This document shows positions 7,837-13,706 of a stretch of 13,706 nt of DNA, one piece after another. Origin of the DNA: an uncultured Clostridium sp. (GTDB lineage Bacteria; Bacillota; Clostridia; Lachnospirales; Lachnospiraceae); contig UQFC01000072.1 of the NCBI GenBank assembly GCA_900540335.1, positions 1 to 13,706 of the forward strand, in the 5' to 3' direction. Under the pieces are notes generated by a model, which was not told where the DNA came from, made no database searches, and saw only the letters and a program-made list of their open reading frames with translations. The translations under genes and the position numbers were made by a program. The stretch's first letter is position 1. Each line of letters starts with the position of its first letter.

Positions 7837-9330
7837 TTACTGGGCCTTTCTCGTCAGCAGAATAACCGTCTCCACATGTGTGGAATGCCCAAACATATCA
7901 CAGCACCGCACCTTCTCCACCTGGTACCCCCTCTCGCCCAGATACTTCACATCTCTCGCTAATGTGGCGGAATCGCAGCTTACATACACAACCCGCTTCG
8001 GCCCCATTTTCACAATGGTATCCAGACAGACGGTATCACAGCCCTTCCGCGGCGGATCTACCACGATCACATCTGCATATACCTGATTTTTCTCATACTG
8101 CTCCGGCAGTACCTCCTCTGCCTTTCCCACAAAGAAGCTTACATTATCCATGCCGTTCAGTCGGGCATTGGCGCGGGCATCCTCGATCGCCTGAGGCACA
8201 ATTTCCACACCATAAACCTGTTTTGCCTTCTGGGCCAAAAACAGGGAAATCGTTCCGATTCCGCAGTACAGATCCCATACTGTTTCATTTCCGGTCAGAC
8301 CCGCGTATTCCAGAGCCGTGCTGTACAGCTTCTCTGTCTGCACGGGATTTACCTGATAAAAGGACAGAGGAGAGATTCTGTATTTTACATTTCCGATATA
8401 GTCTGTAATATATCCGGGGCCATAGAGATTTACAATCCGGCTGCCCATAATCACGTTTGTCTTTTCCCTGTTGATGCTGACAGAAATGCTGGTTACCGCT
8501 GTTCCGTTTCCAAACAGCCCTCTCAGCCGCTCTGTAAGCACCTCTGCCCTTGTCAAAGCCTTTGCCTCTCCGTTCAGCACCAGGCACACCATCATTTCTC
8601 CGGTCCGGAAGCCTTTCCGGATCAAAACATGGCGAACCAGTCCCCGGTGATTTTCCTCGTCATAGGGCTCAATATGATACTGCTCCATATGTTCGCGGAT
8701 ACACTGGAGAATTGCGCTGTTTTCCTTTACTCCCAGAAGGCAGTCCTCTGTCTCTATAATCGAATGTGTTCTTCCGGCATAAAATCCGGTAATAATCCGG
8801 CCGTCCCGGCTTTTCCCGAAGGGGAACTGCGCCTTGTTGCGGTAACGCCAGGGCTCCTCCATTCCCATAATCGGATAAACAGAGATCTCGCCTGATTTTC
8901 CGTCTTCTGATTTTCCGTCTTCTGGTTTCCACGGTACATTTGTGAATTCATTTTCTTCTGTCCTCAGGCTTCCGTCCTCATTTCTGAAAACAAGATTTTC
9001 CAGTCCTCCGATTCTTCGCAGATTGCTGCAGACCTTATTTTCTTTAAAGCGCAGCTGTTCCTGATAATCCATGGCCTGAATCTGACATCCACCACACTGG
9101 CGGGCTACCGGACAAAGAGGGGCTGTTCTCTTGTCAGAAGGCTCCAGAACCTGCATCAGACGGGCAAATCCGTAGGATTTTTTCACCTTCATTGCCTTGG
9201 CTTCCACCCGATCTCCAATGACAGCATCTTTAATAAACCAGGTAAAACCATCTGTTTTCCCGATTCCTTCCCCGCTGTCACTCATATCTTCAATAGTTGT
9301 CTGAAATACATCGTTTTTCTTCCAATCCAT
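7837..9330 (-). CDS. rlmD: 23S rRNA (uracil-C5)-methyltransferase, RlmD/RlmCD family
   Basis: This 497-aa SAM-dependent enzyme methylates C5 of a uracil in 23S rRNA (U1939 for RlmD; the Bacillus relative RlmCD also does U747). Residues ~1-62 form a TRAM-type RNA-binding domain (VIGDRVEAKAMKVKKSYGFA). Cys73, Cys79, Cys82 (CPVARQCGGC) and Cys197 match the 4Fe-4S ligands. The C-terminal Rossmann domain shows SFYQVN (323-328), DLYCGIGT (353-360), VDPPRKG (424-430), the catalytic Cys452 in VSCDSATLARD and the Glu487 base in HVET. All key residues are present. Residues ~117-152 form a Lys/Glu/Gly-rich insertion containing SEDGK twice, from a 15-bp tandem repeat. ATG 9330 is preceded by AGGGAGA. The gene appears monocistronic; which uracil is modified cannot be told. 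Confidence 0.92.
   Translation of the reverse strand: MDWKKNDVFQTTIEDMSDSGEGIGKTDGFTWFIKDAVIGDRVEAKAMKVKKSYGFARLMQVLEPSDKRTAPLCPVARQCGGCQIQAMDYQEQLRFKENKVCSNLRRIGGLENLVFRNEDGSLRTEENEFTNVPWKPEDGKSEDGKSGEISVYPIMGMEEPWRYRNKAQFPFGKSRDGRIITGFYAGRTHSIIETEDCLLGVKENSAILQCIREHMEQYHIEPYDEENHRGLVRHVLIRKGFRTGEMMVCLVLNGEAKALTRAEVLTERLRGLFGNGTAVTSISVSINREKTNVIMGSRIVNLYGPGYITDYIGNVKYRISPLSFYQVNPVQTEKLYSTALEYAGLTGNETVWDLYCGIGTISLFLAQKAKQVYGVEIVPQAIEDARANARLNGMDNVSFFVGKAEEVLPEQYEKNQVYADVIVVDPPRKGCDTVCLDTIVKMGPKRVVYVSCDSATLARDVKYLGERGYQVEKVRCCDMFGHSTHVETVILLTRKAQ
8894..8923 (-). repeat. 15-bp tandem duplication inside rlmD
   Basis: The unit GATTTTCCGTCTTCT (plus strand) occurs twice in perfect tandem at 8894-8908 and 8909-8923. 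It is a multiple of three, keeps the frame, and encodes a repeated five-residue SEDGK unit in a surface-type insertion between the Fe-S region and the conserved PWRYRNKAQFP segment. Confidence 0.85.
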
Positions 9331-9430
9331 AGCTTCTCCCTGTCTTTATATGAATTTCTTAACATTTGCTCCCAAAAATGTTATACTTTCTTCCCAAATT
9401 TTGGAAATACTTTAGAAACTCCTCAAACTT

Positions 9431-9458
9431 TAGACACATTTATTCGGTATGATATAAC
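9431..9458 (+). promoter_or_regulatory. Plus-strand extended -10 promoter-like element
   Basis: TAGACA (9431-9436) and TATAAC (9453-9458) are 16 bp apart, and the -10 is preceded by TGA, giving an extended -10 (TGnTATAAC). Transcription would begin near 9465 and run through the hairpins toward the strong stem at 9670-9720, antisense to neighbouring genes. No protein-coding frame on this strand has a ribosome binding site. Confidence 0.4.
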
Positions 9459-9533
9459 CATGATGCAGGACGGAACAGAACGACACCTTAGGATCTGCAT
9501 CATAATAATGAACAACGAAGGTTCGTTATTCGC

Positions 9534-9656
9534 TTATATAAAAGGCCTGGCGGCAAACAGCGCGCAACCGTTGCCGGGTCGCCCAACAACAAGCCGTTTC
9601 GCCGTTGTGATTCCCCTTTCCGCGGCTGAGACGTTTACATATAAACCATACAACAT
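9534..9656 (-). CDS. Putative 40-aa small ORF with a perfect Shine-Dalgarno
   Basis: ATG 9656 is preceded by AGGAGGT (9663-9669), with AGGAGG seven bases from the start, as strong as any ribosome binding site in the window. The product would be MLYGLYVNVSAAERGITTAK followed by RLVVGRPGNGCALFAARPFI, ending at TAA 9534-9536. It has no signal peptide, membrane helix or recognised motif. Its Arg/Ala-rich C-terminal half is encoded in CpG-rich DNA with CGA, CGG and GCG codons rare in the neighbours, so the ORF may be incidental to an RNA structure. It sits just past the hairpin after the YhaM gene, so expression would need readthrough or its own promoter. No function is assigned. Confidence 0.3.
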   Translation of the reverse strand: MLYGLYVNVSAAERGITTAKRLVVGRPGNGCALFAARPFI

Positions 9657-9669
9657 ACGTATACCTCCT

Positions 9670-9720
9670 GAAGAGGGCTGCCAGAAGTTCCGGATACCGG
9701 ACTTTCTGGCAGCCCTCTTC
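9670..9720 (-). terminator. Very strong hairpin after the yhaM-type gene (possible terminator)
   Basis: A 16-bp perfect stem (9670-9685 with 9705-9720) continues past a small internal loop into a 5-bp stem TCCGG/CCGGA closed by three bases. It begins 11 bases past the exonuclease stop codon. No run of T follows on the minus strand and only a weak CTCTTT follows on the plus strand, so it is not a textbook intrinsic terminator. It could serve as a 3'-end stabiliser, a bidirectional stop, or the end of a plus-strand RNA. Confidence 0.5.
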
Positions 9721-9731
9721 AATGCATCTCT

Positions 9732-10694
9732 TTATCGGCCTCTTCCGCCTTCTCCGTCTGAGGTTTTTCTGATATTGGTTTCCAGCAGGCGGTTATATCC
9801 CAGCCAGCCCTGATTGTCTCCCGCATTCTGCAGCACCTCAATCATGGTTTCCATCTTGGCATCTGCATTATCTGCAAAATTCAAGGCCATCGCCTCCAGA
9901 ATCGCCGGCTTTTTCGGAGAACCGTATTCCAGTTCTCCATGATGAGCCAGGATACAGTGCTTCAATTCCGAAGCAAGCCTGGGCGGAAAACCGGGAATCT
10001 CCCGGATGTGATCACTGACCATCTCTGTGCCAATAATAATATGACCAAGCAGCTGACCGTCATCTGTGTAATCATTTTCCGGGAAGGTGGACAGCTCCTT
10101 TGTCTTTCCGATATCATGGAATAAAGCCGCTGTCAAAAGCAGATCCCGGTTGAGCATAGGATAGGTTTCTGCAAAATAACTGCACATCTTTGCCACACTC
10201 AGCGTATGCTCCAGAAGTCCTCCCACAAAGCCGTGATGAACGCTCTTTGCCGCGCTGTGGAACCGGAATGCCTTTGCAAAATCCGGATCTCCAAAATAGC
10301 TCTCCAGCAGTTTCCGCAGGTAGGGATTCTTCACTGATGCCACAATTCCCAGAAGCTCTGTGTACATTTTCCCGATGTCCCTGGAAGAAACCGGAAGATA
10401 ATCTGCCGGAATATACTCTCCCTCGTCCGCCTTGCGAATCCGCTTAACATTCAGCTGATTAGAGCCCATAAACATCGTAACGTCTGCATCTACGCACACA
10501 TAATCCATAGCTTCAAAATTGCCGATTCCCGGAGAACCCAGATCCCAGATCTTGGCATCTACTGTGCCTGTCTTGTCCTGAAGAATCAGATTTCCGTATT
10601 CCTTTCCTGCCTTTGTCAGCGCAATCTGTTTGTTTTTGCAAAGATAAACCTCCGAAATGCGCATTCCTTCCCTTAAGCTGTCAAGATATTTCAT
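9732..10694 (-). CDS. yhaM: 3'-5' exoribonuclease YhaM family (OB fold plus HD domain)
   Basis: This 320-aa protein matches the length and layout of Bacillus YhaM, a cytoplasmic 3'-5' exonuclease that trims RNA (and DNA) ends and helps in mRNA turnover. Residues ~10-88 are an OB-fold nucleic acid-binding domain (EYGNLILQDKTGTVDAKIWD). Residues ~155-285 are the HD phosphohydrolase domain, with metal-binding candidates His163 (GGLLEH), His193-Asp194 (LFHDIGK), His218 (GHIIIGTE), His251-His252 (LAHHGELEYG) and Asp276/Asp279 (NFADNADAKM). ATG 10694 has AAGAGGA upstream. The HtrA-like gene ends 81 bp upstream on the same strand, so the two could be cotranscribed from the promoter near 12200. The C-terminal tail (DGEGGRGR) is short and polar. 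No key residue looks missing. Confidence 0.93.
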   Translation of the reverse strand: MKYLDSLREGMRISEVYLCKNKQIALTKAGKEYGNLILQDKTGTVDAKIWDLGSPGIGNFEAMDYVCVDADVTMFMGSNQLNVKRIRKADEGEYIPADYLPVSSRDIGKMYTELLGIVASVKNPYLRKLLESYFGDPDFAKAFRFHSAAKSVHHGFVGGLLEHTLSVAKMCSYFAETYPMLNRDLLLTAALFHDIGKTKELSTFPENDYTDDGQLLGHIIIGTEMVSDHIREIPGFPPRLASELKHCILAHHGELEYGSPKKPAILEAMALNFADNADAKMETMIEVLQNAGDNQGWLGYNRLLETNIRKTSDGEGGRGR

Positions 10695-10775
10695 AATTGT
10701 CCTCTTTCTATATTCTATCGTTTCCTGTTGTTTCTGCCGTTCCGGGCAGATCCGTCCGCGGGAGCCCTGTGACCT

Positions 10776-12101
10776 TTATCTTGCCCCTACGGTTACCTGG
10801 AATTCCAGCTGCGTAAATTCTTCTCTGCCATTGCGGGCCACAGTCACATGAACCACCTGTCCGCATTCCAGATTTTCTACAATTCCCTGAAATTCCTTCA
10901 TGGTTGTCGTGTCATGGCCATCTATCCGGGTAATCACATCTCCATTTTGAATTCCTGCACTGTAGGCCGGACTGTCAACCACAGCGCGGGTGACATAAAT
11001 TCCCCTTGGACGCCCGCTCTCTGCCAGAGCCTCTGATACCGGCTGGCCTACAATTCCAAAATACGGAGCTCCCCGGCCATTGGTCAGCTTCTCCAGAATT
11101 CCCTTATAATCAGAAATTCCCATAATCGCAGCTGCCTTCTGCTCTTTTGCCCCGTCCTCCTCTGTCTGAGGCTCCAGAGCCCATCCTACCATTTCTCCTG
11201 CTGTGTTAAACAGAAAGGTTCCGCTGCGGGTATCAGTCATAATATCTGCATATACCAGACGGCAATGCTGATCTGTCACCGGAACATTTTTCTGAACATA
11301 AGAAACCGTACCGTAGTCTAAGGAATGAACCATTCCTGCCGGTCCTCCTGCCGCAATCAGCAGTTCGCCTTCCTTGAGCATATAGGAATTGCCCAGCGGA
11401 AGAACCTGGATAGAGTCTAAAACCGACGGTTCTATTGATTCTGTTGAAACGCTGACAATCGCCAGACCTGCAACACTGTCCTTCTGCTTCATCTTTCCGT
11501 CTGCATCGCTGACGCCGGGAAAGGAAACCTTGATAGAATCCGCCTGTTCCACAGCCGCTTCCGGCGTTAAAACAAGAAGCTCCTGCCCTGTTTTTGCAAT
11601 AACAGCGCCTGCATAAAGACCTGAGGTCTCTACAGGATTATCAAACCAGTCGGTATTCTGCTGCACAGAATGAACCACAGCAATCCCTTTGTCCACCTTC
11701 TGGGCCTGAACCCTCATGCTTCCTATAATAGAATTTAAATCCTCTATCGTATAATGATAATTTTCAATGACAGACTGTACCTGGTCCTCAATCGGCTCAC
11801 TTTCTGTCACAGGCTCTGTCTGTACTGTCTCTGCGGCAGATGGGTCCGCAGGCTCATCCTTGGGAATTGAAATCGGAGGCTCCGTAGCCGGCTCCTCTCC
11901 AAAAACGCGGTCTGCCATCGGTACAGTTACAGCAAAGCTCACTGCCGCCACGGCGCCAAATACGGCAGCTGCCAGAACAAGAACAACGCCCCGTTCTGCC
12001 ATCTGCCGTCTGGTCCTTGCCGGACGAACCACTTTTTCACTGATAAACCGACGGTTTTCCCTCTTTTCCTGTTCCTTTCCCGGATCACGTATTTCAGGCA
12101 T
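10776..12101 (-). CDS. Membrane-anchored HtrA-like protein with PDZ domain, probable pseudoprotease
   Basis: This 441-aa protein has the layout of Firmicute HtrA/DegP proteins: a basic cytoplasmic N-terminus (1-35), one membrane helix (~36-60), an acidic Pro/Glu/Thr linker (~68-106), a trypsin-like domain (~135-335) and a PDZ domain (~345-435, GIYVTRAVVDSPAYSAGIQN then GDVITRIDG). By motif comparison the catalytic His segment LTNNHVV reads LTPEAAV (178-184), so His is replaced by Ala182. The DLAV Asp segment reads GLAI (Gly212). GNSGGPL reads TRSGTFL, keeping Ser293 but changing the oxyanion-hole residues. It is therefore probably not an active protease and may bind or scaffold proteins at the outer membrane face. 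ATG 12101 follows a perfect AAGGAGGT, and a sigma-A promoter lies at 12183-12211. The loss of triad residues rests on motif matching by eye. Confidence 0.85.
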   Translation of the reverse strand: MPEIRDPGKEQEKRENRRFISEKVVRPARTRRQMAERGVVLVLAAAVFGAVAAVSFAVTVPMADRVFGEEPATEPPISIPKDEPADPSAAETVQTEPVTESEPIEDQVQSVIENYHYTIEDLNSIIGSMRVQAQKVDKGIAVVHSVQQNTDWFDNPVETSGLYAGAVIAKTGQELLVLTPEAAVEQADSIKVSFPGVSDADGKMKQKDSVAGLAIVSVSTESIEPSVLDSIQVLPLGNSYMLKEGELLIAAGGPAGMVHSLDYGTVSYVQKNVPVTDQHCRLVYADIMTDTRSGTFLFNTAGEMVGWALEPQTEEDGAKEQKAAAIMGISDYKGILEKLTNGRGAPYFGIVGQPVSEALAESGRPRGIYVTRAVVDSPAYSAGIQNGDVITRIDGHDTTTMKEFQGIVENLECGQVVHVTVARNGREEFTQLEFQVTVGAR

Positions 12102-12182
12102 CTTAAACCTCCTTACTTCGCGTCCTCCCTTTTCGCCAGATTTCCCGCTTCTGACGTTTTCCCGTTTTACCTAATTAGTTCC

Positions 12183-12211
12183 ATTATACGTTTGTTAGGG
12201 CAAATGTGCAA
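12183..12211 (-). promoter_or_regulatory. Sigma-A promoter of the HtrA-like gene
   Basis: The minus strand carries TTGCAC (12206-12211), 17 bp, then a perfect TATAAT (12183-12188), placing the start of transcription about 75 bases before ATG 12101. It may also drive the yhaM-type gene. Confidence 0.65.
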
Positions 12212-12218
12212 GAAAAAG

Positions 12219-12247
12219 TTCACTGTACCGGGAAATCGTGTTATAAT
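12219..12247 (+). promoter_or_regulatory. Sigma-A promoter of mutS2, with extended -10
   Basis: TTCACT (12219-12224), 17 bp, then TATAAT (12242-12247) with TG at 12239-12240, a perfect extended -10. Transcription would start about 50 bases before ATG 12307. Its -35 lies only 7 bp from the -35 of the divergent HtrA-like promoter. Confidence 0.65.
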
Positions 12248-12306
12248 CGTAAAGGAACCAAGGCCTCCGGCCAGATCCAATCAAGAAATCAGGAATGAGG
12301 AAGTAT

Positions 12307-13706
12307 ATGAATCAAAAAGCATTAAAAACCCTGGAATACCATAAGATAATCAGCCAGCTTACCGAGTATGCCGGTTCGGCTCCCGGAAAGCTGTTATGTA
12401 AAAATCTGATGCCTGCCACAGACTATGAAGCCATTGTTCAGGCTCAGACCGAAACTACCGATGCTGTCTCCCGGATCCGTTTAAAGGGCAGTCTGTCCTT
12501 TTCCGGTGTCCGTGATATCCGCGACTCTCTGAAACGTCTGGAAATCGGCAGTGCCCTCAGCATTCCCGAGCTTTTATCTGTCAGCTCCCTTCTGACAGCT
12601 GCAGCCCGGGCCAGAGCCTATGGCCGCCACGAAGAATCTGAGGAATTTCCCGATGACTCCCTGGACGGTATGTTTCGGGCGCTGGAGCCCTTAACCCCTG
12701 TCAACACAGAGATTAAGCGGTGTATTCTCTCTGAGGATGAGGTAAGCGACGACGCCAGCCCGGGACTCCGCCAGGTCCGCCGTTCCATGCGGGGAATCAA
12801 TGACCGGATTCACACTCAGTTAAACAGCATTCTCAACTCCAGCCGCACCTACCTGCAGGATGCAGTGATTACCATGCGGGACGGAAGGTACTGTCTTCCG
12901 GTTAAATCCGAATACAAAAGCCAGGTCAACGGTATGGTTCATGATCAGTCTGCCACAGGATCCACACTTTTTATTGAGCCTATGGCAGTGATCCAGTTAA
13001 ATAACGAACTGCGTACCCTGGAAATCCAGGAGCAGAAAGAGATTGAGGCGGTGCTGGCCTCTCTGACCAACGAACTGGCTCCTTATACCGAGGTGCTGGC
13101 TCTGGATCTGGAGCTTCTTACACAGCTCGATTTTATTTTTGCAAAGGCAGCACTTTCCCGCCATTACAAATGCAGTCAGCCCCACTTCAACACCCAGGGA
13201 CGAATCCACATCAAGGACGGCCGTCATCCCCTTCTGGATCCGCAGAAGGTGGTGCCCATTACCCTGTGGCTGGGAAATGATTTCGATCAGCTGATTGTAA
13301 CAGGCCCCAACACCGGCGGTAAAACGGTTTCCTTAAAAACTGTGGGTCTGTTCACCCTTATGGGACAGGCAGGCCTTCATATTCCGGCCTTCGACGGCTC
13401 CGAGCTGTCTGTTTTTGAAGAGGTATTTGCAGATATCGGCGATGAGCAGAGTATCGAACAGAGTTTAAGTACTTTCTCATCCCATATGACCAATATCATC
13501 CGTATTTTGAAAAAGGTCAACGACCGTTCGCTCGTTCTCTTTGACGAGCTTTGTGCCGGAACCGACCCGACGGAAGGTGCCGCCCTTGCGATCTCCATTT
13601 TATCCAAGCTGCACTTATATGGCGCGCGCACCATGGCAACCACTCACTACAGTGAATTGAAAGTGTTTGCACTTTCAACCCCGGATGTGGAAAATGCCTG
13701 CTGCGA
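12307..13706 (+). CDS. mutS2: Endonuclease MutS2 (5' part, runs off the window)
   Basis: The frame from ATG 12307 (GAGGAAG upstream) stays open to the window edge, giving 466 residues of a protein usually near 790 aa. MutS2 is a cytoplasmic ATPase of the MutS family without the mismatch-reading domain. It was described as an anti-recombination factor and more recently as a factor that splits collided ribosomes. Residues ~1-300 are the core and clamp helices, including TGSTLFIEPM (217-226). The ATPase domain shows Walker A GPNTGGKT (333-340), the signature region ADIGDEQSIEQSLSTFSSHM (375-394), Walker B LVLFDE (409-414) with AGTDPTEG, and the switch His in TTHYSEL. All are intact. The C-terminal Smr nuclease domain would lie beyond the right edge. 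Confidence 0.95.
   Translation, partial: MNQKALKTLEYHKIISQLTEYAGSAPGKLLCKNLMPATDYEAIVQAQTETTDAVSRIRLKGSLSFSGVRDIRDSLKRLEIGSALSIPELLSVSSLLTAAARARAYGRHEESEEFPDDSLDGMFRALEPLTPVNTEIKRCILSEDEVSDDASPGLRQVRRSMRGINDRIHTQLNSILNSSRTYLQDAVITMRDGRYCLPVKSEYKSQVNGMVHDQSATGSTLFIEPMAVIQLNNELRTLEIQEQKEIEAVLASLTNELAPYTEVLALDLELLTQLDFIFAKAALSRHYKCSQPHFNTQGRIHIKDGRHPLLDPQKVVPITLWLGNDFDQLIVTGPNTGGKTVSLKTVGLFTLMGQAGLHIPAFDGSELSVFEEVFADIGDEQSIEQSLSTFSSHMTNIIRILKKVNDRSLVLFDELCAGTDPTEGAALAISILSKLHLYGARTMATTHYSELKVFALSTPDVENACC

Larger units (their letters stand above)
9331..9669. other. Intergenic region with hairpins and no recognised gene
   Basis: No protein family was recognised here. The stretch holds a plus-strand promoter-like element (9431-9458) and a 9-bp stem ATGATGCAG/CTGCATCAT (9460-9468, 9495-9503). 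A second hairpin, GAACAACGAA/TTCGTTATTC (9510-9519, 9522-9531), follows. The segment ~9540-9620 is CpG-rich (GCGCGC, GGGTCGCC, CGCCGTT), unlike the flanks, and a 40-codon minus-strand ORF is described separately. Bases 9331-9430 are AT-rich leader for rlmD, with TATAAC possible as a -10 but no good -35. A structured RNA is possible on either strand; no known RNA family was recognised. Confidence 0.4.

Noticed and set aside
9460..9813. 117-codon plus-strand frame starting at 9460
   Set aside because: No Shine-Dalgarno, the start is at the predicted transcription start, and the frame runs through the strong hairpin into the end of the yhaM-type gene in antisense.
1..13706. CRISPR array, tRNA or rRNA genes
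   Set aside because: No regularly spaced direct repeats, no tRNA-like cloverleaf with a GGTTCGAATCC-type arm, and no rRNA-like sequence was seen on either strand.

Overview
The window looks like a chromosomal segment of a moderate-GC gut Firmicute, most likely Lachnospiraceae. The reasons are the gene set (MutS2, YhaM-type exonuclease, RlmD-type methyltransferase, HtrA-like membrane protein), strong AGGAGG-type ribosome binding sites, sigma-A type promoters, and a giant secreted lyase with a cell-wall-binding repeat tail. The species cannot be fixed from the sequence alone.

Layout from left to right. (1) 1-160: intergenic DNA with an intrinsic terminator for the gene to its right. (2) 161-6067, minus: a secreted polysaccharide lyase of family PL8 (hyaluronate/chondroitin lyase type) of about 1968 aa. 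Its catalytic toroid lies between two related copies of the PL8 beta-sandwich/Ig region. A long acidic linker and cell-wall-binding repeats follow. (3) 6161-7836: an AT-rich accessory patch with a promoter for the lyase, a small frameshifted ORF behind a hairpin that masks its ribosome binding site, an Rpn-type PD-(D/E)XK nuclease gene broken by a one-base frameshift, and an unrecognised 72-aa ORF. Bases 6202-6366 hold only AT-rich sequence and one weak 5-bp hairpin (6228-6245). (4) 7837-9330, minus: an RlmD-family 23S rRNA uracil-C5 methyltransferase. (5) 9331-9731: a 400-bp gap with no recognised gene but with a plus-strand promoter-like element, several hairpins, a 40-codon minus-strand ORF with a perfect Shine-Dalgarno, and a very strong hairpin. 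(6) 9732-12101, minus: a YhaM-type 3'-5' exoribonuclease and, upstream of it, a membrane-anchored HtrA-like protein with a PDZ domain whose catalytic His and Asp appear to be lost. (7) 12307 to the right edge, plus: the 5' two thirds of mutS2, divergent from the HtrA-like gene, with back-to-back sigma-A promoters between them.

Functionally the right half is housekeeping RNA and ribosome maintenance: rRNA methylation, RNA 3' trimming and ribosome rescue or anti-recombination. The left half is accessory: breakdown of host glycosaminoglycan outside the cell plus remnants of mobile-type nuclease genes. The most unusual observations are the duplicated non-catalytic half of the PL8 lyase, the probable HtrA pseudoprotease, the pair of neighbouring A5-tract frameshifts, and the structured gap at 9430-9720.
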